From: an uncultured Geobacteraceae bacterium
Lineage (GTDB): Bacteria; Desulfobacterota; Desulfuromonadia; Geobacterales; Pseudopelobacteraceae
Assembly: GCA_903845365.1 (NCBI GenBank)
Contig: CAIMXI010000452.1
Span: 16,975-80,974 of the forward strand
Direction of reading: 5' to 3'
Length of the DNA: 64,000 nt
The first letter of the stretch is position 1, and each line of letters starts with the position of its first letter. Shown one piece after another: positions 1 to 7,524 of this stretch. A model generated the notes under the pieces. The model ran no database searches, was not told where the DNA came from, and saw only the letters and a program-made list of their open reading frames with translations. The translations under genes and the position numbers were made by a program.

Positions 1-711
1 GGTTTGGTTGGCGCGTCGTTTTCCGTGTATCGGATCGCGTTTCAATTTTTCCTCTGTTTGAGTAGCGCGAAACAGGTTTGCTGCCAGTTCAGTGCTTCCC
101 ATGTGGTCAAGTATCTTCTGGCTTTTCTTCAATCCCTTCCGTGCGTGAATATCCTTTGCTGCAAGCCCGCCGTACAGTCCTTTATAGCCATGATCCTGAA
201 AGATGGCGTAGTCAAGGCTGGTTTCGACACCTTTCTCTTTTGCCGCTGCAGCTAGATGCTTGTTATGTTGGGCAAGCTCATTGCGTATGGCCAGACGTTT
301 TTCGTCTTCACTCAGACGCGTAAACTGCTCGTTATCTGCCAATTCCTGGCGGCGGGTCTGTATGGCAAAATAGGTTTGGCCAAGAGCAATGACCGGTTTT
401 GACGGATCACCGTTCTGCACAATCAGATAGCAGGCATAGCGAGACAGGCGTACATCTTCAATCTGTCGTTTCGCGCCTGAGCCGATTTCGACCATTTCGA
501 GGATATCCTCGAAATGGTCAACAGTATCTCGTTCGCTCTTGCGGCACGCCTCGCGGGCACGTTCTATTACCGGCAAAAAATGCCGATATACCGAGTATTC
601 AAGCACTGCTGCAAGCTTACGGGCACTCCAGTACTCGTCGCCATTTTCATCTACGCTTCTAATGCTTTCAAAGGTGGCGTTATGCTGATTCAAAATTTGT
701 TTTTCAGTCAT
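1..711 (-). CDS. dinD: DNA damage-inducible protein D (DinD), C-terminus cut by window edge
   Basis: The reverse strand is open from ATG at 711 to base 1 without a stop, giving 237 residues; family members are about 270-290, so roughly 40 C-terminal residues lie outside. I recognise the DinD/BRO-N family from WSARKLAAVLEYS near the N-terminus, DHFEDILEMV (residues 65-74), RLSRYACYLIVQNGDPSKPV, FAIQTRRQELAD, KGLYGGLAAKDIHARKGL and ILDHMGSTELAANLFRATQT. A good ribosome site (AGGAG) sits 7 bases before the ATG. E. coli DinD is LexA-controlled and modulates RecA; that is family knowledge. It lies downstream of hsdS in the same direction, and dinD genes are often found with type I restriction genes. 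Codons 65-74 form a perfect 30-bp palindrome (separate entry). Confidence 0.9.
   Translation of the reverse strand, partial: MTEKQILNQHNATFESIRSVDENGDEYWSARKLAAVLEYSVYRHFLPVIERAREACRKSERDTVDHFEDILEMVEIGSGAKRQIEDVRLSRYACYLIVQNGDPSKPVIALGQTYFAIQTRRQELADNEQFTRLSEDEKRLAIRNELAQHNKHLAAAAKEKGVETSLDYAIFQDHGYKGLYGGLAAKDIHARKGLKKSQKILDHMGSTELAANLFRATQTEEKLKRDPIHGKRRANQT
490..519. repeat. 30-bp perfect palindrome inside dinD
   Basis: Arms GACCATTTCGAGGAT and ATCCTCGAAATGGTC are exact reverse complements with no loop. It encodes DinD residues D65-V74 (DHFEDILEMV), so each codon of the first half is the reverse complement of its partner in the second half. It is related to the palindromes at 740-771 and 895-924, with compensated changes in both arms. 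It may be an intragenic operator or a palindromic repeat; function is inferred only. Confidence 0.85.
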
Positions 712-739
712 ACGTTGCTCCTGAATTATGTGTTTGGGC

Positions 740-771
740 AGACCATATGGAGGATATCCTCCATATGGTCT
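740..771. promoter_or_regulatory. 32-bp perfect palindrome upstream of dinD (putative operator)
   Basis: Half-site AGACCATATGGAGGAT followed by its exact reverse complement. Its near edge is 28 bases before the dinD start codon, the usual place for an operator overlapping a promoter. It shares the outer GACCAT and inner GAGGATATCCTC core with the palindrome inside dinD. No convincing -35/-10 pair could be fixed around it. DinD has a BRO-N (DNA-binding type) domain, so self-regulation is a possible reading. Confidence 0.6.
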
Positions 772-894
772 AATATGCTGAATTTGTTTAGTTTAGCCAG
801 TAAAACTCGTTTAATTTATGTATTTACGCTAATAGCATCCCACTCCTTGCAGAAGGACCTCTGGGGCCTAAAGGGGTTACATGACATGCTTGTC

Positions 895-924
895 GACCAT
901 ATGGAGGACATCCTCCATATGGTA
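895..924. repeat. Near-palindrome of the dinD family, abutting the hsdS stop
   Basis: Third copy of the dinD palindrome family: ACCATATGGAGGA and TCCTCCATATGGT flank a mismatched CA centre. It ends one base before the hsdS stop codon (925-927). The arms match the 740-771 copy, while the centre has drifted. It could be an auxiliary operator or a post-hsdS hairpin; there is no T-tract, so an intrinsic terminator is unlikely. Confidence 0.7.
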
Positions 925-2034
925 CTAAGCCTCTATTTCAAAGGCTTTGGCAAGTATTTTACCCGGCAGCAAATTGATCTCAGCCAACTGTTTTTCAATG
1001 GCGCTACGCATCGGCTTTAACTCCGCCAGCGCCTTTGCTGCCGTAACCTGGACTGTGTATGACGGCAACTCGATGTTTCCTTCCGCCAGTCGGTTAAACA
1101 GCATACGCTCGCGCACCGCGCCACGGGCGAGCGAGGCGATGCAGCTTACACCGTAGGGAGAGCGGAGCCAGTAATAGAACCAGCGCGAATCGACCAGCCC
1201 CTCTTTTCCCCGCAACGCCACATAATCCGGGCTGGTAATGCCGGGCGTGTCGAACTCATCCACCATAGCTATCGAGCCGATCATGATACGCATGGGGTTG
1301 TAGAAAACCGTGCCGTGCAGTACCGGCTTGTAGCGTTCCGGGATTTTGCCCACCGGTTCCTTGGCCAGCGCCAGACCGGCTCGTGTGGCTCCCAGCACCG
1401 GATAGTTTGCCCAGGTTTTGCCAACACCTTTCTTTACCTCATCGAGTACGTCGCCAAGTTTTGCCGGGGCAGTGTCCGGCTGTTCGACGCTTTGGCGGAT
1501 GATGGCGTTGGCGAGGTTGGTGAGTTCGGTGAGTTGGAGTTGTGCTGCGGTGCGGGCTTGTTCGAGGGTGGTGAGTTGGGATTTTAGGTTGGCGGCGATG
1601 AGGCGTTGAGTGGATATATCTGGTAATATAACATCTAATTGTGATAAGTCTGAACCGCTAATAGCCTCAAAAGTCGAGCCTTGTCCTTTTTCAACTAAAG
1701 CCGGTTGAGCGAACTTCAAAAAATACCATAAGTAATCTCGTTCAATCAGCTTGGCAATTGGACGGATTGATGCGAGCCCACGCCCTATGCAACAACGTTC
1801 AAAGGCTAGGTTTGTAGGACCAACTGGAGCACGCACGGACATAAGGATGTCTCCATCCTCAGCAATCCTGATAGGCGCAGAACACCATATTCTTGCTTTT
1901 GGATAAACATCTCCAAAATCTGATTTACCTTGATAAAACGGAAGTCCCAAGCCCTTATCATTATATGTGGTGCCTTCAGGGGATTGCCCCATCATCAAGC
2001 AAGCAACTTCACTCAATTTCATCATTGTACTCAT
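925..2034 (-). CDS. hsdS: Type I restriction-modification system specificity subunit (HsdS)
   Basis: A 369-residue S subunit that would direct an Hsd complex to its bipartite DNA target. The architecture is two target-recognition domains (about 1-120 and 185-310) each followed by a helical spacer (LKSQLTTLEQARTAAQLQLTELTNLA about 148-173, and a C-terminal helix). The first recognition domain carries GQSPEGTTYN and LPFYQGKSDFG, typical of type I S proteins. The start is ambiguous: ATG at 2034, or the tandem ATGs a few codons later, which have a GAGGT at better spacing. No hsdM is next to it; hsdR lies upstream beyond an inserted RAYT gene, and dinD lies downstream. The missing methylase may be left of the window. 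Confidence 0.9.
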   Translation of the reverse strand: MSTMMKLSEVACLMMGQSPEGTTYNDKGLGLPFYQGKSDFGDVYPKARIWCSAPIRIAEDGDILMSVRAPVGPTNLAFERCCIGRGLASIRPIAKLIERDYLWYFLKFAQPALVEKGQGSTFEAISGSDLSQLDVILPDISTQRLIAANLKSQLTTLEQARTAAQLQLTELTNLANAIIRQSVEQPDTAPAKLGDVLDEVKKGVGKTWANYPVLGATRAGLALAKEPVGKIPERYKPVLHGTVFYNPMRIMIGSIAMVDEFDTPGITSPDYVALRGKEGLVDSRWFYYWLRSPYGVSCIASLARGAVRERMLFNRLAEGNIELPSYTVQVTAAKALAELKPMRSAIEKQLAEINLLPGKILAKAFEIEA

Positions 2035-2085
2035 ACCTCAACCACCCTCATTCACCTCAATAATCTCCAGCAGTTTCCTTGCTTC

Positions 2086-2118
2086 AGACCTGCCAGGTTT
2101 TCAAAACCTGGCAGGTCT
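2086..2118. repeat. REP palindrome (copy 1), between hsdS and RAYT
   Basis: Two 15-base arms, AGACCTGCCAGGTTT and its exact reverse complement, around a 3-base loop. The same element recurs at 2522-2554 and 2798-2830, all in or beside the RAYT gene, as expected for a REP family mobilised by that transposase. Confidence 0.9.
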
Positions 2119-2150
2119 AAGGTCTAATGCTACACCTATCAGGTCATATT

Positions 2151-2759
2151 CTAATCAAAGTCCTCTGTTACCAGATGACGGATGACCGATTCTTCACACA
2201 GCACATCATGAAGCTGAACAAAATGGTTTTTACCCTGAAACCACTGCAACACCTCATCTTTTCTTACATTAGTCGGCTTGTCGGAGACAATCGCCTGGTA
2301 CGATGAGAATGGATATTGTCTGAAGTCGTCAACAAATCCATGCTTCTGAGGATTGAAATGGATGTAGTGTATGAGCTGGGCAAAATATCGGTCAGAATCA
2401 ACCTCAATCCGGTTAAATGGCTTCTGGAACAGGCTGCCGGTGCGCTGGTAAGCAGTATTCATTGCCTTGGCGTAACTATTGAACAGATTGGAAAATTGAA
2501 GTGACACATGGCGTGGCTCCAAGACCTGCCAGGTTTCTGAAACCTGGCAGGTCTGTCTCTCCAGCACTCGGACCAGAATATGAAAATGATTGCGCATCAG
2601 ACAATAAGCGTATGTGTCACAAACCGGCAGAATGTACTTCTGATAAAGCTGAAGGAAATAACGATAGTTACGTTCTTCAAAGAATATATTTTCCCGATTA
2701 TTACCACGGTTGTAAATGTGGTAGTAATGTCCCGGTTCAAGCGGGATAATGGCTTGCAT
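2151..2759 (-). CDS. REP-associated tyrosine transposase (RAYT, Y1/IS200-like)
   Basis: A 202-residue single-strand transposase of the Y1 HUH class that acts on REP hairpins. Visible signatures are HYYHIYNRGNNRENIFF at the N-terminus, the metal-binding HUH motif as NHFHILV (His58, His60), and FSNLFNSYAKAMNTAYQRTGSLFQKPFNR, which carries the candidate catalytic tyrosines (Tyr95 or Tyr103). TAGGAG sits 6 bases before the ATG at 2759. REP palindromes flank both sides, and one lies inside the gene encoding residues about 69-79, in the loop after the HUH strand. It separates hsdS from hsdR, so it is a later insertion in a restriction operon. It looks intact. Confidence 0.92.
   Translation of the reverse strand: MQAIIPLEPGHYYHIYNRGNNRENIFFEERNYRYFLQLYQKYILPVCDTYAYCLMRNHFHILVRVLERQTCQVSETWQVLEPRHVSLQFSNLFNSYAKAMNTAYQRTGSLFQKPFNRIEVDSDRYFAQLIHYIHFNPQKHGFVDDFRQYPFSSYQAIVSDKPTNVRKDEVLQWFQGKNHFVQLHDVLCEESVIRHLVTEDFD
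2522..2554. repeat. REP palindrome (copy 2), inside the RAYT coding sequence
   Basis: Same 15-base arms as copies 1 and 3, with loop CTG. It is read in frame within the transposase (QTCQVSETWQV, residues about 70-79) without breaking it. This appears to be a REP inserted into, or evolved within, its own mobilising gene. Confidence 0.88.
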
Positions 2760-2780
2760 TCTGACTCCTAAGCCGACACC

Positions 2781-2830
2781 AGACCTGCCAGGTTTTTAGA
2801 CCTGCCAGGTTTTTAAAACCTGGCAGGTCT
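2781..2830. repeat. REP palindrome (copy 3) with an extra half-site
   Basis: A full palindrome at 2798-2830 (arms AGACCTGCCAGGTTT and reverse complement, loop TTA) preceded by a direct half-copy at 2781-2797. It lies between the RAYT start and the hsdR stop. The tandem half-site resembles the composite ends typical of REP units. Confidence 0.88.
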
Positions 2831-2836
2831 GACTAA

Positions 2837-5239
2837 TTATATCCCAAACAACCTCATTTTCGCCTCATGCATCACCAACGGTGGTTTCCCCAACGACTTC
2901 AAAGCATTAAATCCGCCCGCCTGCCTGATCTCCGGCACATCCCACAACGCCGGGGTTTCCAGCGCCTCGGTGCCACCCAGCTCAAACTGGTTCCCTAATG
3001 CCATCAAAACCGTGGCAGCTTTCGGTTCTGCGCCATCAAACCAGCTACGGTTATTATCGATATAGAACCAGTTGCGCTCCGAACGCTTGAAGGCGTTGGC
3101 ACGATACCCGTGATGGACAAAAACATCGTACATATCGCAATCGTTCATCTTGTCGATTTCACGGATCAGCTCCGGGCTGAAATTGCTTGCCAGCAGATGG
3201 TTGATGAGCTGCTGACGCTTCTGCGTTTCCACCCACAACTGCCGAAACTCCTTCAAACTGTGCGCTTCCTGAAGCACCCTCGCAATCATATCACGCCGGT
3301 ATTCATCCACCGGAATTCGGACATCACGACCGTCTCGACTGCCTAAAATGAAGTGACCATCCGCGCCTATACTCACAAAATGCCCGGACAACTCTGCCAC
3401 GGCAGGATGATCGCCATCGCCTCCACCATCACCGCCACCTGTTCCTCCACCGGAACTGCCGCCACCCGGTCGAGGCGGCTTGGAGATGAAATCGGTCCCG
3501 AGCAGATCGGTAACACCGGTGTAGTCATAGAGCCAGAATTTGTATTTCTGCGTCTCTTCATGGATGCGGGTGCCACGCCCCACCATTTGATAAAACTTGA
3601 TCGAAGATTCCAGATAGCGAAAGAACACCACGGCATTGAGCCGTTCTATATCGACACCGGCTTCGAGCAGATCAACAGTGCAGGCAATAAAGGCACGCTC
3701 ACCGGAACCGCGCATCGGTTCGATCATGTCGCTGCCGTTGTTGTTGCCCCCCATGCACTTGAAGGCGTAATGCTCTTTTGGGGTGCTGCCCTGTTCCCTG
3801 CACCAGGCGGTGTAGAGGTTGTTCATCTGCATGGCGACACGGTCGGCCTGGATTTCGCGGGTGCAGAAGATGATGACCTTTTGTTCCGGGCCGCCATTCT
3901 GGCAGAGCAGTTCAAAGAGATCCTTACACATGGCGGGAGTGCGCATGTCGATAAACAGCTCGTCGTCAAAATCCTTGCCGCTGTAGTGGCTCTTGGTGAG
4001 GTCTTCGGCGGTTATCTGCTTGCCGGTTCTGATATCGAGCGGTTTGGCGGCAAGAATCTCCTCTCTGGTGAATATCTTGCTGTCGATGGATGGCTTTCGC
4101 TTGACTATTTCACAGGCGGCCAGATAGCCGTCTTCCTGCGCCTGAATCAAGGTGTATTCGTAGACCGGTTCTCCAAAATACTCCCGATTATTTGCCGTAA
4201 TTACTTCGTCTTCGGTTGTTTTCTGTTTCACATCGCACAAACGGCGCGGCGTAGCTGTCAGACCGATGTGGATGGCATTCGGGTTGCGTTTGAGAACTTC
4301 GGACCAACGCCCCCAGGCAGAACGGTGACATTCATCAATGATGATGACGCTGAAAGCGTCAAGCGGATAGAAATCGGTGAGGAAGCTGGCAATCTTCGCT
4401 TCTTCGGTATCATCATCCAACCCCAACGTCTGGTAGGTGGCGATATGGATACGGGCGTTTCGTGCGGCGTTCTGGCTCTTCTCCGTTTTGACTATTCGGG
4501 CGTTATCGCCAAATACGGCACTCAGTTTGTTGTAGGCCTGTTCACGCAATTCGTCACGATCACACAGGAACAAGGCTGGTTTGGGAAGTTCTTCGGCCTC
4601 ATGCAGTCGCCAGAGCAGATTGGCGGCAATAATGGTTTTGCCCGCACCGGTTGCAAGACTGAGGAGCACACGCGCCGGTTCACCATTCTGCCGACAGTGG
4701 ATGATCTTCTCAAATGCGGCGCGAATGGCAGCGTCCTGATAGTAACGGGAATCGGGGTAGGCGGGGCTATCCGGCATGAACAGCTTTTTTGCTTCGGGCA
4801 GAGACACATCAATGCCGGTATCTTTGCAATAGCGTGCGGTCAGATCAGGGTGTGGCGGGAAATCAGCAAAGGGGTGCGGTCCGGCCTGCATACCGGAAAA
4901 CGTGTCATATTCACCGTACCGGTGGCCATTGGTGGCAAAGACATACTTCACGTCATAGCGAACACTATATCCTTTGGCCTGCTGCATCCCCTTGAGCGGA
5001 TCTTCATTCTCTTTTTTCGCTTCAAGAACCGCAACCGGCAGCGATTTGGGCATATCACCAACCAGAACACAAAGCAGATAATCGGTGCGACCGGAACCCT
5101 TGCGTCGCCTCCCCTTGGGTCCAGTTGGCTCAACCGGGGCCGGTGTTTCAAGCTTTACCCACTGATGAGAGTTGTACCCTTTTTCGCGCAATACCGGGTC
5201 AATCAGGTGAAAACGGGTTTCTGCCTCGTTATAGCTCAT
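2837..5239 (-). CDS. hsdR: Type I restriction enzyme, R (helicase-nuclease) subunit, EcoEI-like
   Basis: An 800-residue R subunit that would translocate and cleave unmodified DNA. The N-terminal nuclease domain has GRTDYLLCVLVGDMP followed by VAVLEAKKEN (the D and E-x-K of the PD-(D/E)xK fold). Motor motifs follow: Walker A LATGAGKTIIAANLLW, IIIDECHRSAWGRW, and helicase motif VI within MVGRGTRIHEETQKYKFW. A glycine-rich linker (about 600-620, PPRPGGGSSGGGTGGG) joins the C-terminal domain. The start has GAGGT about 10 bases upstream. It begins only 22 bases after the RND adaptor stop, suggesting the Hsd block was inserted just there. It belongs to a different R family from the gene at 10432-13545. 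Confidence 0.93.
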   Translation of the reverse strand: MSYNEAETRFHLIDPVLREKGYNSHQWVKLETPAPVEPTGPKGRRRKGSGRTDYLLCVLVGDMPKSLPVAVLEAKKENEDPLKGMQQAKGYSVRYDVKYVFATNGHRYGEYDTFSGMQAGPHPFADFPPHPDLTARYCKDTGIDVSLPEAKKLFMPDSPAYPDSRYYQDAAIRAAFEKIIHCRQNGEPARVLLSLATGAGKTIIAANLLWRLHEAEELPKPALFLCDRDELREQAYNKLSAVFGDNARIVKTEKSQNAARNARIHIATYQTLGLDDDTEEAKIASFLTDFYPLDAFSVIIIDECHRSAWGRWSEVLKRNPNAIHIGLTATPRRLCDVKQKTTEDEVITANNREYFGEPVYEYTLIQAQEDGYLAACEIVKRKPSIDSKIFTREEILAAKPLDIRTGKQITAEDLTKSHYSGKDFDDELFIDMRTPAMCKDLFELLCQNGGPEQKVIIFCTREIQADRVAMQMNNLYTAWCREQGSTPKEHYAFKCMGGNNNGSDMIEPMRGSGERAFIACTVDLLEAGVDIERLNAVVFFRYLESSIKFYQMVGRGTRIHEETQKYKFWLYDYTGVTDLLGTDFISKPPRPGGGSSGGGTGGGDGGGDGDHPAVAELSGHFVSIGADGHFILGSRDGRDVRIPVDEYRRDMIARVLQEAHSLKEFRQLWVETQKRQQLINHLLASNFSPELIREIDKMNDCDMYDVFVHHGYRANAFKRSERNWFYIDNNRSWFDGAEPKAATVLMALGNQFELGGTEALETPALWDVPEIRQAGGFNALKSLGKPPLVMHEAKMRLFGI

Positions 5240-5260
5240 GAACTAACTACCTCAAAAAAT

Positions 5261-6373
5261 TCACTTCCCTTTCACACTCTGCTTCTCTCCCGCCTCAACG
5301 ATCGCCCCTGGGGTCAGGCGTAACTGGCCATCCACCACCACGGTCTCACCCGCCGCCAATCCTTTCTCGACAACAGTATCCTCGCCCACAGAAATGGTGG
5401 CAGTAACCTGACGCATATCCACGGAATTATCCGTCTTCACCACATAAACGAATTGTCCCTGCTGGCTGGTCTGGATCGCATTAGTCGGCACAACGACGGC
5501 ATTTTTCCGGCTGCCGAGCGTCATTACCACATCGGTAAACTGGCCCGGCCAGAGTTTTTTGGATTTATTGGCAAAGCGTCCCTTGAGTTTGATCGTGCCG
5601 GTGGCCGGATTTACGGCATTATCCAGAAAACTGATCGTCCCGGTCTCTTTACTCCCCGACTCATTCGGGATGACCGCCTCAATCTTTAATTCGTTGCCTG
5701 CCATGGCCAGTTTCACATCGTCGAGCAATTTTTCAGGAATGGCAAAGGTTGTGTAGATCGGCGTAATCTGGTTGACCGTCACAATCGGCAGATCATTCGC
5801 CTTCACCAGATTGCCCGGTTGCAGGGCTATCGTGCCGGTCCGTCCGGAGATCGGCGAACGGATGGAGCAGTAACCGAGCTGGATTTTGGCATTTTTGATG
5901 GCGGCACGATCAGCAGCTATCGTCGCAGCAAGGGAGTCAGCATTTGATTGCAGTAACTCATACTGGTCGCGGGTTACGATGCCCTCTTTGAGTAACCCTG
6001 CGTAGCGCTCAACCTGCTCGCGGGCGAATTTAGCCTGGGCTTGATCTTTGGCCAGTGTGGCTTCAAATTGACTAACTGTTGCCTGGAACGGTTCCGGGTC
6101 GATGCTTATCAGCAGGGCGCCTTTCTCCACGTCACTCCCTTCGGCAAAATGGAGCCGTGCTATCTGACCGCCTACCTGCGATTTTATGGCAACGCTGGTG
6201 AACGCTTCGACGTTACCGATCGCCTTAACCTGAACCGGCACATTTTTCTGGACCGCCTTGAACACCTTCACCGGTACCGGCGGCTTTACTTTGGGTTTTT
6301 CTTGTTTGGCACTGCAGGAGGTACAGAGGAAAATCAGAGCGATGATGGACAGAATTACAGAAGTTTGCTTCAT
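5261..6373 (-). CDS. RND efflux periplasmic adaptor (membrane fusion) lipoprotein
   Basis: A 370-residue HlyD/MdtA-type adaptor linking an inner-membrane RND pump to an outer-membrane channel. I chose the ATG at 6373, not the upstream in-frame start at 6421, because it gives a clean lipoprotein signal: KQTSVILSIIALIFLCTSC with lipobox LCTSC. Then come a lipoyl half-motif (VAIKSQVGGQIARLHFAEGSDVEKG), a coiled-coil hairpin (about 90-160), the second half (YCSIRSPISGRTGTIALQPGNLV) and a beta-barrel domain. No RND transporter follows it: the next gene in the same direction is hsdR. The pump gene may have been separated or lost when the restriction block arrived. Confidence 0.9.
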   Translation of the reverse strand: MKQTSVILSIIALIFLCTSCSAKQEKPKVKPPVPVKVFKAVQKNVPVQVKAIGNVEAFTSVAIKSQVGGQIARLHFAEGSDVEKGALLISIDPEPFQATVSQFEATLAKDQAQAKFAREQVERYAGLLKEGIVTRDQYELLQSNADSLAATIAADRAAIKNAKIQLGYCSIRSPISGRTGTIALQPGNLVKANDLPIVTVNQITPIYTTFAIPEKLLDDVKLAMAGNELKIEAVIPNESGSKETGTISFLDNAVNPATGTIKLKGRFANKSKKLWPGQFTDVVMTLGSRKNAVVVPTNAIQTSQQGQFVYVVKTDNSVDMRQVTATISVGEDTVVEKGLAAGETVVVDGQLRLTPGAIVEAGEKQSVKGK

Positions 6374-6454
6374 GGTTTCATCTTCTTTCCTGGTTCGCGT
6401 ATGACATTTTTTGGTTTTCAAAATTATTGGGTGGAGTTGCCCCTCCCAGAGTAC

Positions 6455-6835
6455 CTATTCCAGCGGCTTTGCGGCAACTGCGTAATATTCTGATTCACCA
6501 AAACATTTGGTGGGTACGCCTTTATGCTGTTCGTAGGAGAGCGCCAGTTTTTTGCCCATGGAGGCATTAATTTTACTGATCAAGCTTTTGTCACGTACAG
6601 AGAAAAGGAATTTTTCCGGCATCGCACCCGGCACCGGCAGCATCTGCAGTTCCCCCTCCCAGGTTTTGCAGAGCCATCCTTTTTCAGAAAATTTCTGGAC
6701 GTAGCCAACTCTCTCACCCTTTGAATAGCTCACGTTAAGCGTAATTGCTACGTAACCAGCAAACAGGGCACCCACTGTTACGATCAACAGCAGAGCCAGT
6801 ATGACTGCTTTTTTCCCCATGTTCTCAAACTTCAT
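6455..6835 (-). CDS. Small membrane-anchored protein of unknown function
   Basis: 126 residues: one N-terminal membrane helix (about 9-33, VILALLLIVTVGALFAGYVAI) and a soluble domain containing GERVGYVQKFSEKGWLCKTWEGELQM, LFSVRD and LSYEQHKGVPTKCFGESEYYAV. I recognise the GYVQKFS..GW.CKTWEGEL...YEQHKG pattern from conserved bacterial proteins of unknown function. Cys at about 57 and 108 could pair outside the membrane. GGAGG precedes the ATG. It lies between plsY and the RND adaptor, all leftward. Confidence 0.75.
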   Translation of the reverse strand: MKFENMGKKAVILALLLIVTVGALFAGYVAITLNVSYSKGERVGYVQKFSEKGWLCKTWEGELQMLPVPGAMPEKFLFSVRDKSLISKINASMGKKLALSYEQHKGVPTKCFGESEYYAVAAKPLE

Positions 6836-6918
6836 TTTGCCTCCAAAGGATTTTATGGATTTTATCAGACCGAACTGGTGACAAGCGGAGGGAAATTCCG
6901 GGAAAGTAGCCCCGGTTT

Positions 6919-7524
6919 TTATGCTTTAAACCTGCTCTCCGTCCCGGATAACAGGCGGCTTAAATTTTCGTGGTGCCGCGCTATGACGATAAGAGCAATG
7001 ACGGCTGCCACCAAAGTGATCGTCCGGCTTCCTCCAAGCAGATAAACTGCCAGCGGCATGACCGCTGCAGCAGAAATAGAGCCGAGCGAAACATAGCGCC
7101 AAACAAACATCATAACGGCAAACAGAGCTATCGCAATAGTAACTGCAACTGGAGCCAGCGCAAGAAAAACACCCAAAGCCGTTGCAACGCCCTTTCCCCC
7201 TCTGAATTTCAGGAACAGAGAAAAAACATGACCGCAAAAAGCCGCCAGTCCGACCCAGGCGGCCAATTCAGGCGGAAACGCGCTTGCTTTTACCATAAGC
7301 ACCGGCAGCAGTCCCTTGAGGCAGTCGCCAATCAGCGTGAAAATGCCGACTTTACGTCCGACGGTACGGTACAGATTAGTGGCTCCAATGTTGCCGCTCC
7401 CCTCTTTCCGGACATCTATACCATATAACTTGCCGAGCAGAAGGCCGGTCGGGATCGATCCTATCAGGTAGGCTACGGCAACGACGATGACCTGAGCCAC
7501 TACCGAAGTTCCGTCGCCGGTCAT
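6919..7524 (-). CDS. plsY: Acyl-phosphate:glycerol-3-phosphate acyltransferase PlsY
   Basis: 201 residues, the usual PlsY length, with about five membrane helices. It transfers an acyl group from acyl-phosphate to glycerol-3-phosphate in the first step of phospholipid synthesis. Conserved motifs are present: GSIPTGLLLGK, EGSGNIGATNLYRTVG, and FRGGKGVATALGVF. Its ATG overlaps the stop of the upstream bamD-like gene by 4 bases (ATGA), so the two are probably translationally coupled. Confidence 0.96.
   Translation of the reverse strand: MTGDGTSVVAQVIVVAVAYLIGSIPTGLLLGKLYGIDVRKEGSGNIGATNLYRTVGRKVGIFTLIGDCLKGLLPVLMVKASAFPPELAAWVGLAAFCGHVFSLFLKFRGGKGVATALGVFLALAPVAVTIAIALFAVMMFVWRYVSLGSISAAAVMPLAVYLLGGSRTITLVAAVIALIVIARHHENLSRLLSGTESRFKA

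Noticed and set aside
3353..5323. Long open frame on the + strand opposite hsdR (656 codons)
   Set aside because: It is an antisense shadow of hsdR; it has no family motif and no ribosome site, and hsdR is unambiguous on the minus strand.
6872..6907. Hairpin with T run near the plsY end on + strand
   Set aside because: The stem is only 5 bp, and all local genes read leftward, so there is no transcript for it to end.
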